DNA of 20,804 nucleotides from Hungateiclostridiaceae bacterium UBA3922 (GCA_002386045.1 DGEQ01000104.1:20219-41022); one strand, 5' to 3'. Counted from the first letter of the stretch, positions 7,865-15,296 are shown. Program-made: numbers and translations. The notes: generated by a model from the letters alone, not told the origin.

Positions 7865-8983
7865 GTGGACCATGTGAGTTTTCCCGGCCTGGGACTTGAA
7901 TTTGAACTGAGGAGATCCGCGTTTTCTGTTTTCGGCATCGATATATACTGGTACGGCATAATAATCACGCTGGGATTCCTCGCGGCGATCCTGATGGCGC
8001 TGAGAAGCAGCAGGAAATATGACCTGACGGCCGACAACATCCTGGACCTGGTGCTTTATGCCGCGCCTGTAGCCATAATATTTTCCAGGCTCTACTACGT
8101 CATTTTCAACTGGGACCAGTTCAGGCACGACCTGGCATCGATCATCAGGATCAGGGACGGCGGCCTGGCGATATACGGAGCCGTCATCGGTGCACTGCTC
8201 GTGGCATGGATCTATACCAGGAAGAAAAAGATATCGTTCCTGAAACTTGTCGATTTTGCCGTCCCCTATCTCGTGTTCGGCCAGGGCATCGGCAGGTGGG
8301 GCAACTTCATCAACCAGGAAGCATTCGGTACGGCAACGCAGCTCCCGTGGAGAATGAACGGGAACGTCATCGACGAGTATCTCTGGAGGAACAATTATGA
8401 CCAGAGGATTTATGGTGTGCATCCAACCTTCTTATACGAATCATTGCTGGATATAGCGATCTTCCTGTTCCTTTTGTTCTGGAGGAAAAGAAAGAAGGCG
8501 GAAGGGGAAGTCCTTTTCCTTTACTTCATACTTTACGGTACGGCCAGGGCACTGATAGAGGGGCTCAGGACAGACAGCCTGTGGCTGGGCAGCCTGAGGG
8601 TTTCGCAGGCCCTTTCCGTCATACTTGTAGTGGTTGGCATCGTACTTTTCCTGTACAGGCGGGCAGCGATGAAAAAGGCTGAAGAGGGACCGGTCGTACT
8701 GGGACAGAGCAAATATGGTGCGCTCCTGATGAAGATGAAGGAAGAGGAAGCAGCAGAAGCAAAAGCAACAGCAACAGAAGAAGCAGAAGCAGCAGGAGCA
8801 GGCACTGATGAAACGGAAAAAGCAGGTGCGGAAGGATCAAAAGAAGCAGCGGCAGAGGAAACAGCAGTAACAGGGACGGCAGGGGAGAGCCCCGAAGGAA
8901 GTACTGCGGCCGACGAGGGACCTGCCGGAACAGGCGGAAGAACGGACGGAACAATTCCCGGAGACGATCCGTCCGAAGAGTGA
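7865..8983 (+). CDS. lgt: Prolipoprotein diacylglyceryl transferase (Lgt) with acidic C-terminal tail
   Basis: Membrane enzyme that moves a diacylglyceryl group from phosphatidylglycerol to the lipobox cysteine of prolipoproteins, the first step of lipoprotein maturation. Seen: IYWYGIIITLGFLAA in the first helix, GGLAIYGAVIGALL, the Lgt signature QGIGRWGNFINQEAFG, HPTFLYES and LIEGLRTDSLWLG, within seven or so hydrophobic segments. The core is about 265 aa. The remaining ~105 residues form a low-complexity, Ala/Glu-rich acidic tail ending GDDPSEE, which is not part of the enzyme family and is probably cytoplasmic and disordered. Start: GTG 7865, with AAGGGGGA (7851-7858) six bases upstream; an in-frame TTG at 7841 lacks support. 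An 8-bp hairpin (8943-8950 with 8968-8975) lies in the tail coding region but has no T tract. Confidence 0.95.
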   Translation: MDHVSFPGLGLEFELRRSAFSVFGIDIYWYGIIITLGFLAAILMALRSSRKYDLTADNILDLVLYAAPVAIIFSRLYYVIFNWDQFRHDLASIIRIRDGGLAIYGAVIGALLVAWIYTRKKKISFLKLVDFAVPYLVFGQGIGRWGNFINQEAFGTATQLPWRMNGNVIDEYLWRNNYDQRIYGVHPTFLYESLLDIAIFLFLLFWRKRKKAEGEVLFLYFILYGTARALIEGLRTDSLWLGSLRVSQALSVILVVVGIVLFLYRRAAMKKAEEGPVVLGQSKYGALLMKMKEEEAAEAKATATEEAEAAGAGTDETEKAGAEGSKEAAAEETAVTGTAGESPEGSTAADEGPAGTGGRTDGTIPGDDPSEE

Positions 8984-9041
8984 CTATTCCGGTCCCGGAT
9001 GTGCTTGCTGTACAGTATGGGGGACCGACAGGGTGGAACGA

Positions 9042-10190
9042 ATGTTTTATGTTGAGAAGACAAAAGGCACTGATTACCTGAGACAGTTTGACTATATGCT
9101 GTTCGCTTCCGTCATACTCATGTCGCTTTACGGGATCGTATCGCTCAGGAGTGCTTTGGGCGGCGAAGGCGTTCCCAGCGCATGGCTCAAGCAGGTCATT
9201 TGCCTGTGTATCGGCATAGTGGCGGCTATCGTCATCAGTGCCATCGACTATAAAGATTTCCGGACACTCGGCATATTTCTCTACCTGGGCAGCATCGTTC
9301 TCCTCGTGCTGGTGCTTCTTATAGGCGAAAGGCACTACGGGAGCCAGAGCTGGCTCAAAGTTCCTGTGATAGGCAAGTTCCAGCCTTCCGAACTGGCCAA
9401 GGTCGCATATGCGGTACTCGTGCCGGTTTTTTTTGAGAGGCTGAAGGAAGGCAAGGATATCGGCAAAAACGTGGTGAAACTGCTGGTATATGCGATCGTT
9501 CCCATCGTGCTGGTTCTTATGCAGCCGGATGTAGGTACAGCGATGGTGTTTGTTTTCGCCTTTATCGTACTGCTTTTCATATACGGCATACCGTACAGGT
9601 ATTTTCTGATAGCAGCGGGATTGTTCGTGGCCGCTGCTCCTGTTTTGTGGTTCTATGTCCTTCCGATGAAGCAGTTCGACCATATACGGAACAGGATAAT
9701 ATCCTTTATTTTTCCGGAATCTGACCTTTTGGGTTCCGGTCTCCAGGTCTACAGGTCAAAAATGGCCATCGGATCAGGCCAGCTTGTCGGCAAAGGCATT
9801 TTCGGCAGGCTTGACAGCCAGGCCGGCACGTACTACGTGCCCGAGCAGGAGACGGACTTTATTTTCACTGTTATCGGGGAAGGCATGGGATTCATCGGAT
9901 CCGTCGCGTTCATAGCGATCGTGTTTTTCTTCCTGTTCAGGTGCGTGCACATATCGATGAACGCAAGGGATCTGTATGGTTCGTTCATGGTCATATGCAT
10001 CACGGCGATGTTCGCGTTCCACTTCATAGAAAATATCGGGATGTGCATAGGCCTTCTGCCCGTTACGGGAATACCGCTCCCCTTCGTGAGCCAGGGCAAC
10101 AGCTCGCTCATTGCGAATTATCTCAATGTCGGCATCCTCCTCAGTGTTTCGATGAGAAGGAAAAGAAAACCTTACAGGAGTTCTTCGTAA
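9042..10190 (+). CDS. rodA: SEDS-family glycan polymerase, RodA/FtsW-like
   Basis: Multi-pass (about ten helices) SEDS protein that polymerises lipid II into glycan strands together with a class B PBP. Family marks: QSWLKVPVIGKFQPSELAK, MQPDVGTAMVF, SGQLVGKGIFGRLDSQ, VPEQETDFIFTVIGEGMGFIG, and TGIPLPFVSQGNSS near the C-terminus. The tail departs from the usual SYGG[ST]S or SxGGTA by having SQGNSS. RodA rather than FtsW is suggested by position outside the mraZ cluster, by TGIPLPF, and because a second SEDS gene sits in the cluster, but the split is not secure. The ATG at 9042 has AGGGTGG five bases upstream; GTG 9033 is an alternative. A 7-bp stem (8990-8996 with 9021-9027) overlaps the region just before the start. 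An intrinsic terminator follows 85 bp after the stop. Confidence 0.88.
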   Translation: MFYVEKTKGTDYLRQFDYMLFASVILMSLYGIVSLRSALGGEGVPSAWLKQVICLCIGIVAAIVISAIDYKDFRTLGIFLYLGSIVLLVLVLLIGERHYGSQSWLKVPVIGKFQPSELAKVAYAVLVPVFFERLKEGKDIGKNVVKLLVYAIVPIVLVLMQPDVGTAMVFVFAFIVLLFIYGIPYRYFLIAAGLFVAAAPVLWFYVLPMKQFDHIRNRIISFIFPESDLLGSGLQVYRSKMAIGSGQLVGKGIFGRLDSQAGTYYVPEQETDFIFTVIGEGMGFIGSVAFIAIVFFFLFRCVHISMNARDLYGSFMVICITAMFAFHFIENIGMCIGLLPVTGIPLPFVSQGNSSLIANYLNVGILLSVSMRRKRKPYRSSS

Positions 10191-10275
10191 ACATTTCACG
10201 CAAGTTGCATGATCTGTTCCCAAAACAGCACAGGCGACAGCGTGATGTTGCCGTAATGCCCGTCCCGCGCGATAT

Positions 10276-10301
10276 GACCCGCTGGTAAAGCGGGTCTTTT
10301 T
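10276..10301 (+). terminator. Rho-independent terminator after rodA-like gene
   Basis: Perfect 8-bp stem GACCCGCT (10276-10283) / AGCGGGTC (10289-10296), a five-base GGTAA loop and TTTTT immediately after. It closes the yfmF-to-rodA unit and insulates the mraZ promoter that follows. Confidence 0.9.
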
Positions 10302-10345
10302 GTTGCCCGGTGGTCCCATCTTAAAAAAAATATTCCAAATAGTGC

Positions 10346-10374
10346 TTGATTATTCCACAAATATGATTTAAAAT
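10346..10374 (+). promoter_or_regulatory. Sigma-A-type promoter of the mraZ cluster
   Basis: TTGATT (10346-10351), a 17-bp spacer and TAAAAT (10369-10374) in an AT-rich stretch directly after the terminator. Transcription would start near 10381, right at the first MraZ-type repeat, leaving a leader of about 58 bases before mraZ. Confidence 0.75.
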
Positions 10375-10381
10375 GTAAGTG

Positions 10382-10421
10382 AAGTGGGACAAAGTGGGTG
10401 AAAGTGGTCCAAAGTTGATAG
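10382..10421 (+). promoter_or_regulatory. MraZ operator: four 10-bp direct repeats
   Basis: Repeats start at 10382, 10392, 10402 and 10412 and read AAGTGGGACA, AAGTGGGTGA, AAGTGGTCCA and AAGTTGATAG. The shared core AAGTGG[GT] recurs with an exact 10-bp period, one helical turn. MraZ proteins are known to bind arrays of short TGGGN- or GTG-type repeats between the promoter and mraZ and to repress their own operon. Position and period match that model; the assignment to MraZ is by analogy. Confidence 0.8.
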
Positions 10422-10438
10422 TGTGTGAGGTGGATTAG

Positions 10439-10870
10439 TTGTTTTATGGTGAATACCAGCACACTATAGATCAAAAGGGCAGGATAATCATTCCGGCTGC
10501 TTTCAGGGAAGAACTCGACGTAAAGTTCATGATAGCGAAAGGGCTGGAAGGATGTCTTTTCATCTTTTCCATGCCAAGATGGAACAGTCTTGTCGAAAAA
10601 ATCGAGACCCTGCCACTTTCAAACACAAAGGCCCGTGAATTCACCAGGTTTTTCTTCTCGAGCGCGGCAGAGTGCAAGGTCGACAGCCACTACCGCATAC
10701 TTATACCTCCGGAACTCCGTGCCCATGCAGCGCTCGAAAAGGAGGTCACCATCGTCGGCGTAGGAAACAGGGTCGAAGTATGGAGCAGGGACAGGTGGGA
10801 AAAATACATGGGTGGCGACAGCCTCAGCCCGGAAAGCCTGTCGGAGACTTTTGCGATGCTTGGTATTTAG
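10439..10870 (+). CDS. mraZ: Division/cell wall cluster transcriptional regulator MraZ
   Basis: AbrB-fold DNA-binding protein of 143 aa, the usual length, forming a ring-shaped oligomer that binds repeats upstream of its own gene and regulates the cluster. It contains two tandem SpoVT-AbrB half domains: the first begins FYGEYQHTIDQKGRIIIPAAFREEL, the second HYRILIPPELRAHAALEKEVTIVGVGNRVEVW. The start is a TTG at 10439, chosen because MraZ homologues begin at exactly this residue and GAGGTGG (10427-10433) lies five bases upstream. First gene of the cluster, 41 bp before rsmH, and directly downstream of the four 10-bp repeats that are its probable operator. Confidence 0.96.
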   Translation: MFYGEYQHTIDQKGRIIIPAAFREELDVKFMIAKGLEGCLFIFSMPRWNSLVEKIETLPLSNTKAREFTRFFFSSAAECKVDSHYRILIPPELRAHAALEKEVTIVGVGNRVEVWSRDRWEKYMGGDSLSPESLSETFAMLGI

Positions 10871-10911
10871 AGTGGATCATCTGCGGCACCTAAACCGCCG
10901 GGAGGAAAAAG

Positions 10912-11850
10912 ATGCAGTTTGAGCATGAGCCTGTAATGCTGGAAGAATGCATAAGCAGCCTGAACATAGACAAGGACGGCATATATGTCGACGGAACGGT
11001 GGGCGGAGCCGGCCATTCGACGGAGATAATCAAAAGGCTGGACAAGGGCACGCTGATCGGGATCGACCAGGACGAAGAAGCCATAAGGGCAGCCGGGGAA
11101 AGGCTCTCAAAAATCCGCAAAAATGCGGGCCTGGTACTGGTAAAGGGAAACTTTCGCCACATGGCGGACCTGGTCAGGCGGCAAGGGTTCGACAGGGTCG
11201 ACGGGATATTGCTCGATATCGGCGTATCCTCCCACCAGCTGGATGAGGCCTGGCGAGGGTTCAGCTACCAGAAAGACGCGCCGCTCGATATGCGGATGGA
11301 CAGGGATAATCCGCTGGATGCCGCCACGATCGTGAACACGTATCCGGAAGAAGAACTGCGCAACATGATCCGAGAATACGGAGAGGAAAGATGGGCGGCC
11401 AGGATCGCTTCCTTTATAGCGGAAGCGAGGTCCAGGAACAGGATCGAAACTACGGGACAGCTTGCTGAGATCATAAAGGCAGCCATACCGGCCAGGGCGA
11501 GAAGGAGCGGGCCGCATCCTGCAAAAAGGACTTTCCAGGCACTCAGGATAGCAGTGAACGATGAGCTCGGCGCCCTGAAAGACGCGGTCGAAAGCGCGGT
11601 ATCACTGCTGAGGCCCGGAGGAAGGCTGGCGATAATAACCTTCCACTCGCTGGAGGACAGGATCGTGAAAACAGAATTCCAGAGGCGTGAAAACCCGTGT
11701 GAATGCCCGCCGTCATTCCCGGCGTGCATATGCGGGAAAAAGCCGGAACTCAGGATACTGACCCGCAAACCCGTACTGCCCTCGGCAGAGGAAGTGGGAA
11801 GGAACCCGAGATCCAGGAGCGCAAAACTGAGGGTTGCAATGAAGCTGTGA
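10912..11850 (+). CDS. rsmH: 16S rRNA (cytosine(1402)-N4)-methyltransferase RsmH (MraW)
   Basis: SAM-dependent methyltransferase that modifies N4 of C1402 in the decoding centre of 16S rRNA. 312 aa, full length. Begins [15 protein letters not shown], followed by the SAM-binding motif [17 protein letters not shown]. Further conserved blocks are [50 protein letters not shown] and [12 protein letters not shown], and the C-terminus has [12 protein letters not shown]. The ATG has a strong GGGAGGAAAAAG ribosome binding site. It follows mraZ in the usual order. The next gene, ftsL, is unusually far away (497 bp), so cotranscription with ftsL is likely but not self-evident. Confidence 0.97.
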   Translation: MQFEHEPVMLEECISSLNIDKDGIYVDGTVGGAGHSTEIIKRLDKGTLIGIDQDEEAIRAAGERLSKIRKNAGLVLVKGNFRHMADLVRRQGFDRVDGILLDIGVSSHQLDEAWRGFSYQKDAPLDMRMDRDNPLDAATIVNTYPEEELRNMIREYGEERWAARIASFIAEARSRNRIETTGQLAEIIKAAIPARARRSGPHPAKRTFQALRIAVNDELGALKDAVESAVSLLRPGGRLAIITFHSLEDRIVKTEFQRRENPCECPPSFPACICGKKPELRILTRKPVLPSAEEVGRNPRSRSAKLRVAMKL

Positions 11851-12347
11851 TAAAGTTTCATACAAAAGACAAGTTGCAGTGTTGCTGTCCGCAGCCGGCT
11901 GCAATGATATACAAAAGATAAAATTCGGGCAATTCAAAGGGATGATCGCTGCAAAGGCGGCTTGAAAAACGACCGCATATAAAACTGACCGGCAGACAAA
12001 AGACAAAACCCTGGAAACACGAAGGAAGGATCGCGAGAAGCAAAAGAACACCGGAACACAAAAGAAAAAGCATCGATAACTAAAGATAAGGCAAGAAGAT
12101 ACGAATGATGACCTGACCAGAGAAACAGCGGCCGCCGGGACCGCCGGAACGGATCCCGGGAAAGGCTGCCGGAAAAACGAATGATGAGCAAGGAAAATAC
12201 AAAAGATGTGGGCGGTGCAGGGGATCGGTCCCAGGACCGGTTCCCGAAACCCGGCAAATGACCCTGGGAAGAATGGGACCCACGGAAAGCCAGGTCGGGC
12301 ATCATGGGCAAAAGACAAGGCATATATCACATCAGAGGTGAATACAA
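11851..12347 (+). other. Purine-rich, hairpin-rich 497-bp spacer between rsmH and ftsL
   Basis: No plus-strand frame is long enough to be a gene. The minus-strand frames are open only because the plus strand is poor in T, and they look compositional (rich in Ser, Arg, Phe, Pro). The spacer is A/G-rich and repeats CAAAAGA about seven times (near 11863, 11912, 11997, 12041, 12059, 12200, 12309). Stable foldbacks are present: 11874-11904 (TTGCAG / CTGCAA enclosing GCTG-TCCG-CAGC with a UNCG-type loop), 12135-12159 (CCGGGA / TCCCGG) and 12220-12245. None has a T tract, so they are not terminators. I see no convincing promoter. It could be a structured leader, a non-coding RNA or decayed DNA. Confidence 0.5.
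12220..12245 (+). other. Strong 12-bp hairpin upstream of ftsL
   Basis: GGGGATCGGTCC (12220-12231) pairs along its whole length with GGACCGGTTCCC (12234-12245), with two G-U wobbles and a minimal CA turn. The following bases GAAACCCGG contain no T run, so termination is unlikely. It lies about 100 bases before ftsL. Confidence 0.5.
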
Positions 12348-12836
12348 TTGAACCAGAGGGGTTATGAGTACGTTTACGGTTCTGCCGCCAGACAGCTTGA
12401 ATATGATGTCTACGAAGAGAACCAGGTACTAAAGGCGAAAAAGACATACAGGAGCCACAGGAAGGTCAAGCTCAGGATGGTCATGGCGATCCTTGCGGTG
12501 TTCGCCGCCGGCCTTGCCGTGATGTGCAGATATGCCATAATCACTAAGATAAGTTACCAGATAAACCAGAGGCAGAAAGTTTACGAATCGATCAGGAATG
12601 AAAACTCGATGCTCAGGGTCGAGATAGAGACGAAGACCGATCTGAACGAGATAAAGGAAGTGGCAGAAACCAGGCTCGGCATGCAGATGCCGGACAAGAG
12701 CCAGGTGGTATACATAAGGGTCCCCAGGAACGATTATACGGTACTGATGTCATCGGACACCGGGGAAGAAAAAAATGGAAACGTCATATCGAAATTCATC
12801 AGCAGGGCAGCCGGGTTTCTCAGGCTTTTCGAATAG
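12348..12836 (+). CDS. ftsL: Cell division protein FtsL-like (septum formation initiator family)
   Basis: Bitopic divisome protein that pairs through its periplasm-side coiled coil with a DivIC/FtsB partner and links to FtsW-FtsI. 162 aa: a cytoplasmic N-terminus of about 42 residues rich in Tyr and Lys/Arg, one membrane helix at about 43-65 (MVMAILAVFAAGLAVM), then a heptad-like helix (QRQKVYESIRNENSMLRVEI) and the short conserved block VAETRLGMQMPDKSQVVYI. FtsL proteins diverge in sequence, so the call rests on architecture, that block and the position between rsmH and spoVD. The start is TTG 12348 with AGAGGTG (12334-12340) seven bases upstream. A terminator-like hairpin lies 54 bp after its stop. 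Confidence 0.88.
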   Translation: MNQRGYEYVYGSAARQLEYDVYEENQVLKAKKTYRSHRKVKLRMVMAILAVFAAGLAVMCRYAIITKISYQINQRQKVYESIRNENSMLRVEIETKTDLNEIKEVAETRLGMQMPDKSQVVYIRVPRNDYTVLMSSDTGEEKNGNVISKFISRAAGFLRLFE

Positions 12837-12890
12837 CGGGCCGGGCGCCAGGATGGAAGTTGGCATGCCCGGCAGTCACAGGTGAGCATA

Positions 12891-12939
12891 GACTGTGGAT
12901 AGTGTAAAAGTTATTTTTGCACGGTCTATAGTCTTTTTT
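12891..12939 (+). terminator. Terminator- or attenuator-like hairpin between ftsL and spoVD
   Basis: A 19-base arm (12891-12909) pairs with 12915-12933, counting wobbles, at all but one position (one A/G mismatch), around a five-base loop, and is followed directly by TTTTTT (12934-12939). The outer part is GACTGTGGA / TCTATAGTC and the inner part GTGTAAAA / TTTTGCAC. The spoVD ribosome binding site starts only 17 bases later. An upstream CAGTC (12873-12877) or CACAG (12877-12881) could pair with the 5' arm and compete, which would make it an attenuator; this is inference. Confidence 0.65.
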
Positions 12940-12969
12940 ATTTACGATGCATCCGAAGGAGAGGTTTTG

Positions 12970-15171
12970 ATGGCAGCGCCGGGAATGGCAACTAAAAAGC
13001 GTCTGATGGTCCTGCTCGTGTCTTTCACAGTGATCGTCATTGCCCTTATCGTAAGGATCGCCCAGATCCAGTTCGTCGAAGGGTATGAACTGCAGAAAAA
13101 AGCATTCATACAGCAAAATACCGGCAGGGTCATAAGCCCCATCAGGGGAACCATATATGACAGGAACGGCAAGAAGCTGGCCATCAGCGTCCAGGCTGCC
13201 ACCATCAGTTGCAATCCCAATGAGATCGCAAAAAACAAGAAGTTGACGGCAGAGGAGATAGCCGAGGATCTTGCCGGGTTTCTGTCGATGGATAAGGACA
13301 CCGTGTACGGCATAATCACGAAGAAGGTCAGCAGTGCCATCATCAAAAGGAAAGTAGACAGGGAGACTGAGATAAGGATAAGGACATGGATCAGTGAAAA
13401 CAGTGTCAGGGGGATAAACATCGACGAAGACGCAAAAAGGTATTATCCCGGGGGCAACCTGATGTCGCACATACTGGGATTCACCGGGGATGACAACCAG
13501 GGACTGATGGGCGGCATCGAGGAAGTCATGGACAAATACCTGAAGGGCGTACCCGGGAAAACACTCAGCGAGGTAGACGCAAGAGGAAGTGCAGTCCCTT
13601 CGGAACGCGAAAAGCGTATAGACGCCCAGGATGGCCTGAATGTAGTTCTCACCATTGACGAAACGATCCAGTATTTCGTCTCAAAATCCCTCGACAAGGT
13701 GATCGCAGACTATAAAGTGATGGGCGGCGCCGTCGGCATCGTCATGGCACCTGATACGGGCGATGTGCTGGCAATGGTGTCAAAGCCAGACTACGACCTC
13801 AACAAACCATTCGCATACCCCGAAAATATCGAAATCGATATCGACCCTTCTGAGTGGAAGGAACGGAGCAAAGAAACAGTAGAAATACTCAGCAAAACTG
13901 TATGGAGGAACAAGGCTGTTTCCGATACGTATGAACCAGGCTCCACCTTCAAGAGTGTCACGGCGTCGGCCGGTATAGAGGAAGGCGTCGTAACGCCCGA
14001 CACCATAACCGATGACTTCCCGATAAAGGTCACGGGCTGGCCCAGGCCGATAAACTGCTGGCGTGTCGGAAGGCCGCACGGGACGGAAACGTTCCGCGAA
14101 GCCATTTACAACTCATGCAACCCGGCATTCGTCAAGGTGGCCCAGAGCCTGGGGATCGAACGTTTTTACAGTTATGTGCGGGCATTCGGGTTCATGGACA
14201 AAACGGGGATCGAACTGAAGGGCGAAGCCAGACCCCAGTTCCAGACGAACCCCAAGGAAATAGACATGGCCGTTGCTTCATTCGGGCAAAGGTTCACGAT
14301 AACGCCGCTGCAACTGACGACTGCATACTGTGCGATCGTAAACGGCGGAAAGCTGATGAAGCCGCGCCTGGTGAAGGAACTGACCGATTCCGCGGGCAAT
14401 GTCGTCACCAGGTTCGAGCCTGAAATGGTCAGGACCGTGATTTCGAAACAGACATCGGACATAATGAGGGATATACTCGAAGGTGTGGTCGCAGACCCGA
14501 AAGGAACAGGGAACAATGCCTACGTCAGGGGTTACAGGGTAGGCGGCAAGACAGGCACATCGGAAACGACTAAAGAAGACGTTTACATAGCATCCTTCTG
14601 CGGGTTCGCACCGGCGGACGATCCGAAGATAGTCGTGCTGGTCGCCCTTTTCGACCCGAGGGGAGAGTCCCACATGGGCGGAGTCATTGCCGCTCCGGTG
14701 GTAGGCAAGATAATCGAGGACACTCTGAGTTACATGCAGGTTGAAAGAAAATACACTGATGAAGATCTGAAATCCATGGCAACTGCCGTGACCGTCCCCG
14801 AGGTCCGGAACAAGTCCGTGGGGGAAGCGGTCAAGGCGCTCAGGGCAGCCGGGCTGAAATATGATATCGAAGGAGAAGGGAATACCGAGAGCATCGTCCT
14901 GGAACAGACGCCTAAACCGAATGCGGTAGTTCCCGAGGACTCAGTGGTGATACTCTACACATACAAGCCGGAAGAGCCAAAGACTGTCACGATGCCTGAC
15001 CTTTCAGGCAAAACCATATCAGAGGCGTCATATGCCCTGAACCGTGTCGGCCTGAACATAAAGGTGTCCGGCAACGGCACGGTTTACATGCAGCAGTATG
15101 AACCGGGCACTATTGTCGAGAAAGGTTCTGTCGTCGAGGTGGAATTCAGGAACATGGACAATGTCGAATGA
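12970..15171 (+). CDS. spoVD: Class B penicillin-binding protein, SpoVD/FtsI type, with two PASTA domains
   Basis: D,D-transpeptidase that cross-links septal or spore-cortex peptidoglycan. 733 aa. One N-terminal membrane helix (about 15-35), a PBP dimerisation domain starting GRVISPIRGTIYDRNGKKLA, then the transpeptidase domain with the three active-site motifs: S325-T-F-K328, S382-C-N384 and K527-T-G. Two PASTA domains follow (about 609-670 and 677-732). B. subtilis SpoVD has one PASTA and PBP2B has two. As only one such gene is present here, it may serve vegetative division, sporulation or both; the symbol is by family. The frame is open from GTG 12895, but AAGGAGAGG (12956-12964) five bases before ATG 12970, and the onset of homology, decide the start. 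The terminator-like hairpin at 12891-12939 lies just upstream. Confidence 0.94.
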   Translation: MAAPGMATKKRLMVLLVSFTVIVIALIVRIAQIQFVEGYELQKKAFIQQNTGRVISPIRGTIYDRNGKKLAISVQAATISCNPNEIAKNKKLTAEEIAEDLAGFLSMDKDTVYGIITKKVSSAIIKRKVDRETEIRIRTWISENSVRGINIDEDAKRYYPGGNLMSHILGFTGDDNQGLMGGIEEVMDKYLKGVPGKTLSEVDARGSAVPSEREKRIDAQDGLNVVLTIDETIQYFVSKSLDKVIADYKVMGGAVGIVMAPDTGDVLAMVSKPDYDLNKPFAYPENIEIDIDPSEWKERSKETVEILSKTVWRNKAVSDTYEPGSTFKSVTASAGIEEGVVTPDTITDDFPIKVTGWPRPINCWRVGRPHGTETFREAIYNSCNPAFVKVAQSLGIERFYSYVRAFGFMDKTGIELKGEARPQFQTNPKEIDMAVASFGQRFTITPLQLTTAYCAIVNGGKLMKPRLVKELTDSAGNVVTRFEPEMVRTVISKQTSDIMRDILEGVVADPKGTGNNAYVRGYRVGGKTGTSETTKEDVYIASFCGFAPADDPKIVVLVALFDPRGESHMGGVIAAPVVGKIIEDTLSYMQVERKYTDEDLKSMATAVTVPEVRNKSVGEAVKALRAAGLKYDIEGEGNTESIVLEQTPKPNAVVPEDSVVILYTYKPEEPKTVTMPDLSGKTISEASYALNRVGLNIKVSGNGTVYMQQYEPGTIVEKGSVVEVEFRNMDNVE

Positions 15172-15208
15172 GCATACATCTGAAACGATAAGGAGAAACA
15201 AAGGAGTC

Positions 15209-15268
15209 GGCCGCCGGGTCTGACGGATAGTCCGGAGGCCGGGAGGAATGGAGATGGTGATCATGTAA
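15209..15268 (+). promoter_or_regulatory. Hairpin and possible four-codon mini-ORF in the murE leader
   Basis: The 125-bp gap before murE contains a GGCC-G-CCGG / CCGG-A-GGCC stem (15209-15217 with 15232-15240). After it, GGGAGG (15241-15246) lies seven bases before ATG 15254, which reads MVIM and stops at 15266-15268. The murE ribosome binding site AAAGGAGA follows at 15282-15289. The mini-ORF could be chance; no attenuator T tract is present. Confidence 0.25.
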
Positions 15269-15296
15269 GCTGACAGGGAGTAAAGGAGACAAATCC

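Noticed and set aside
8943..8975. Perfect 8-bp inverted repeat CGGACGGA / TCCGTCCG as an lgt terminator
   Set aside because: It lies within the coding sequence before the stop and has no T tract; transcription must continue into the rodA-like gene.
8619..9683. 354-residue minus-strand frame with a poly-leucine run
   Set aside because: The leucine run is the antisense of the GCA/GAA tract in the Lgt tail; the frame is antisense to lgt and the rodA-like gene.
11713..12447. 244-residue minus-strand frame across the rsmH-ftsL spacer
   Set aside because: It overlaps both real genes, has no recognisable domain, and exists because the plus strand is poor in T. Its composition (Ser, Arg, Phe, Pro-rich) is that of antisense DNA.
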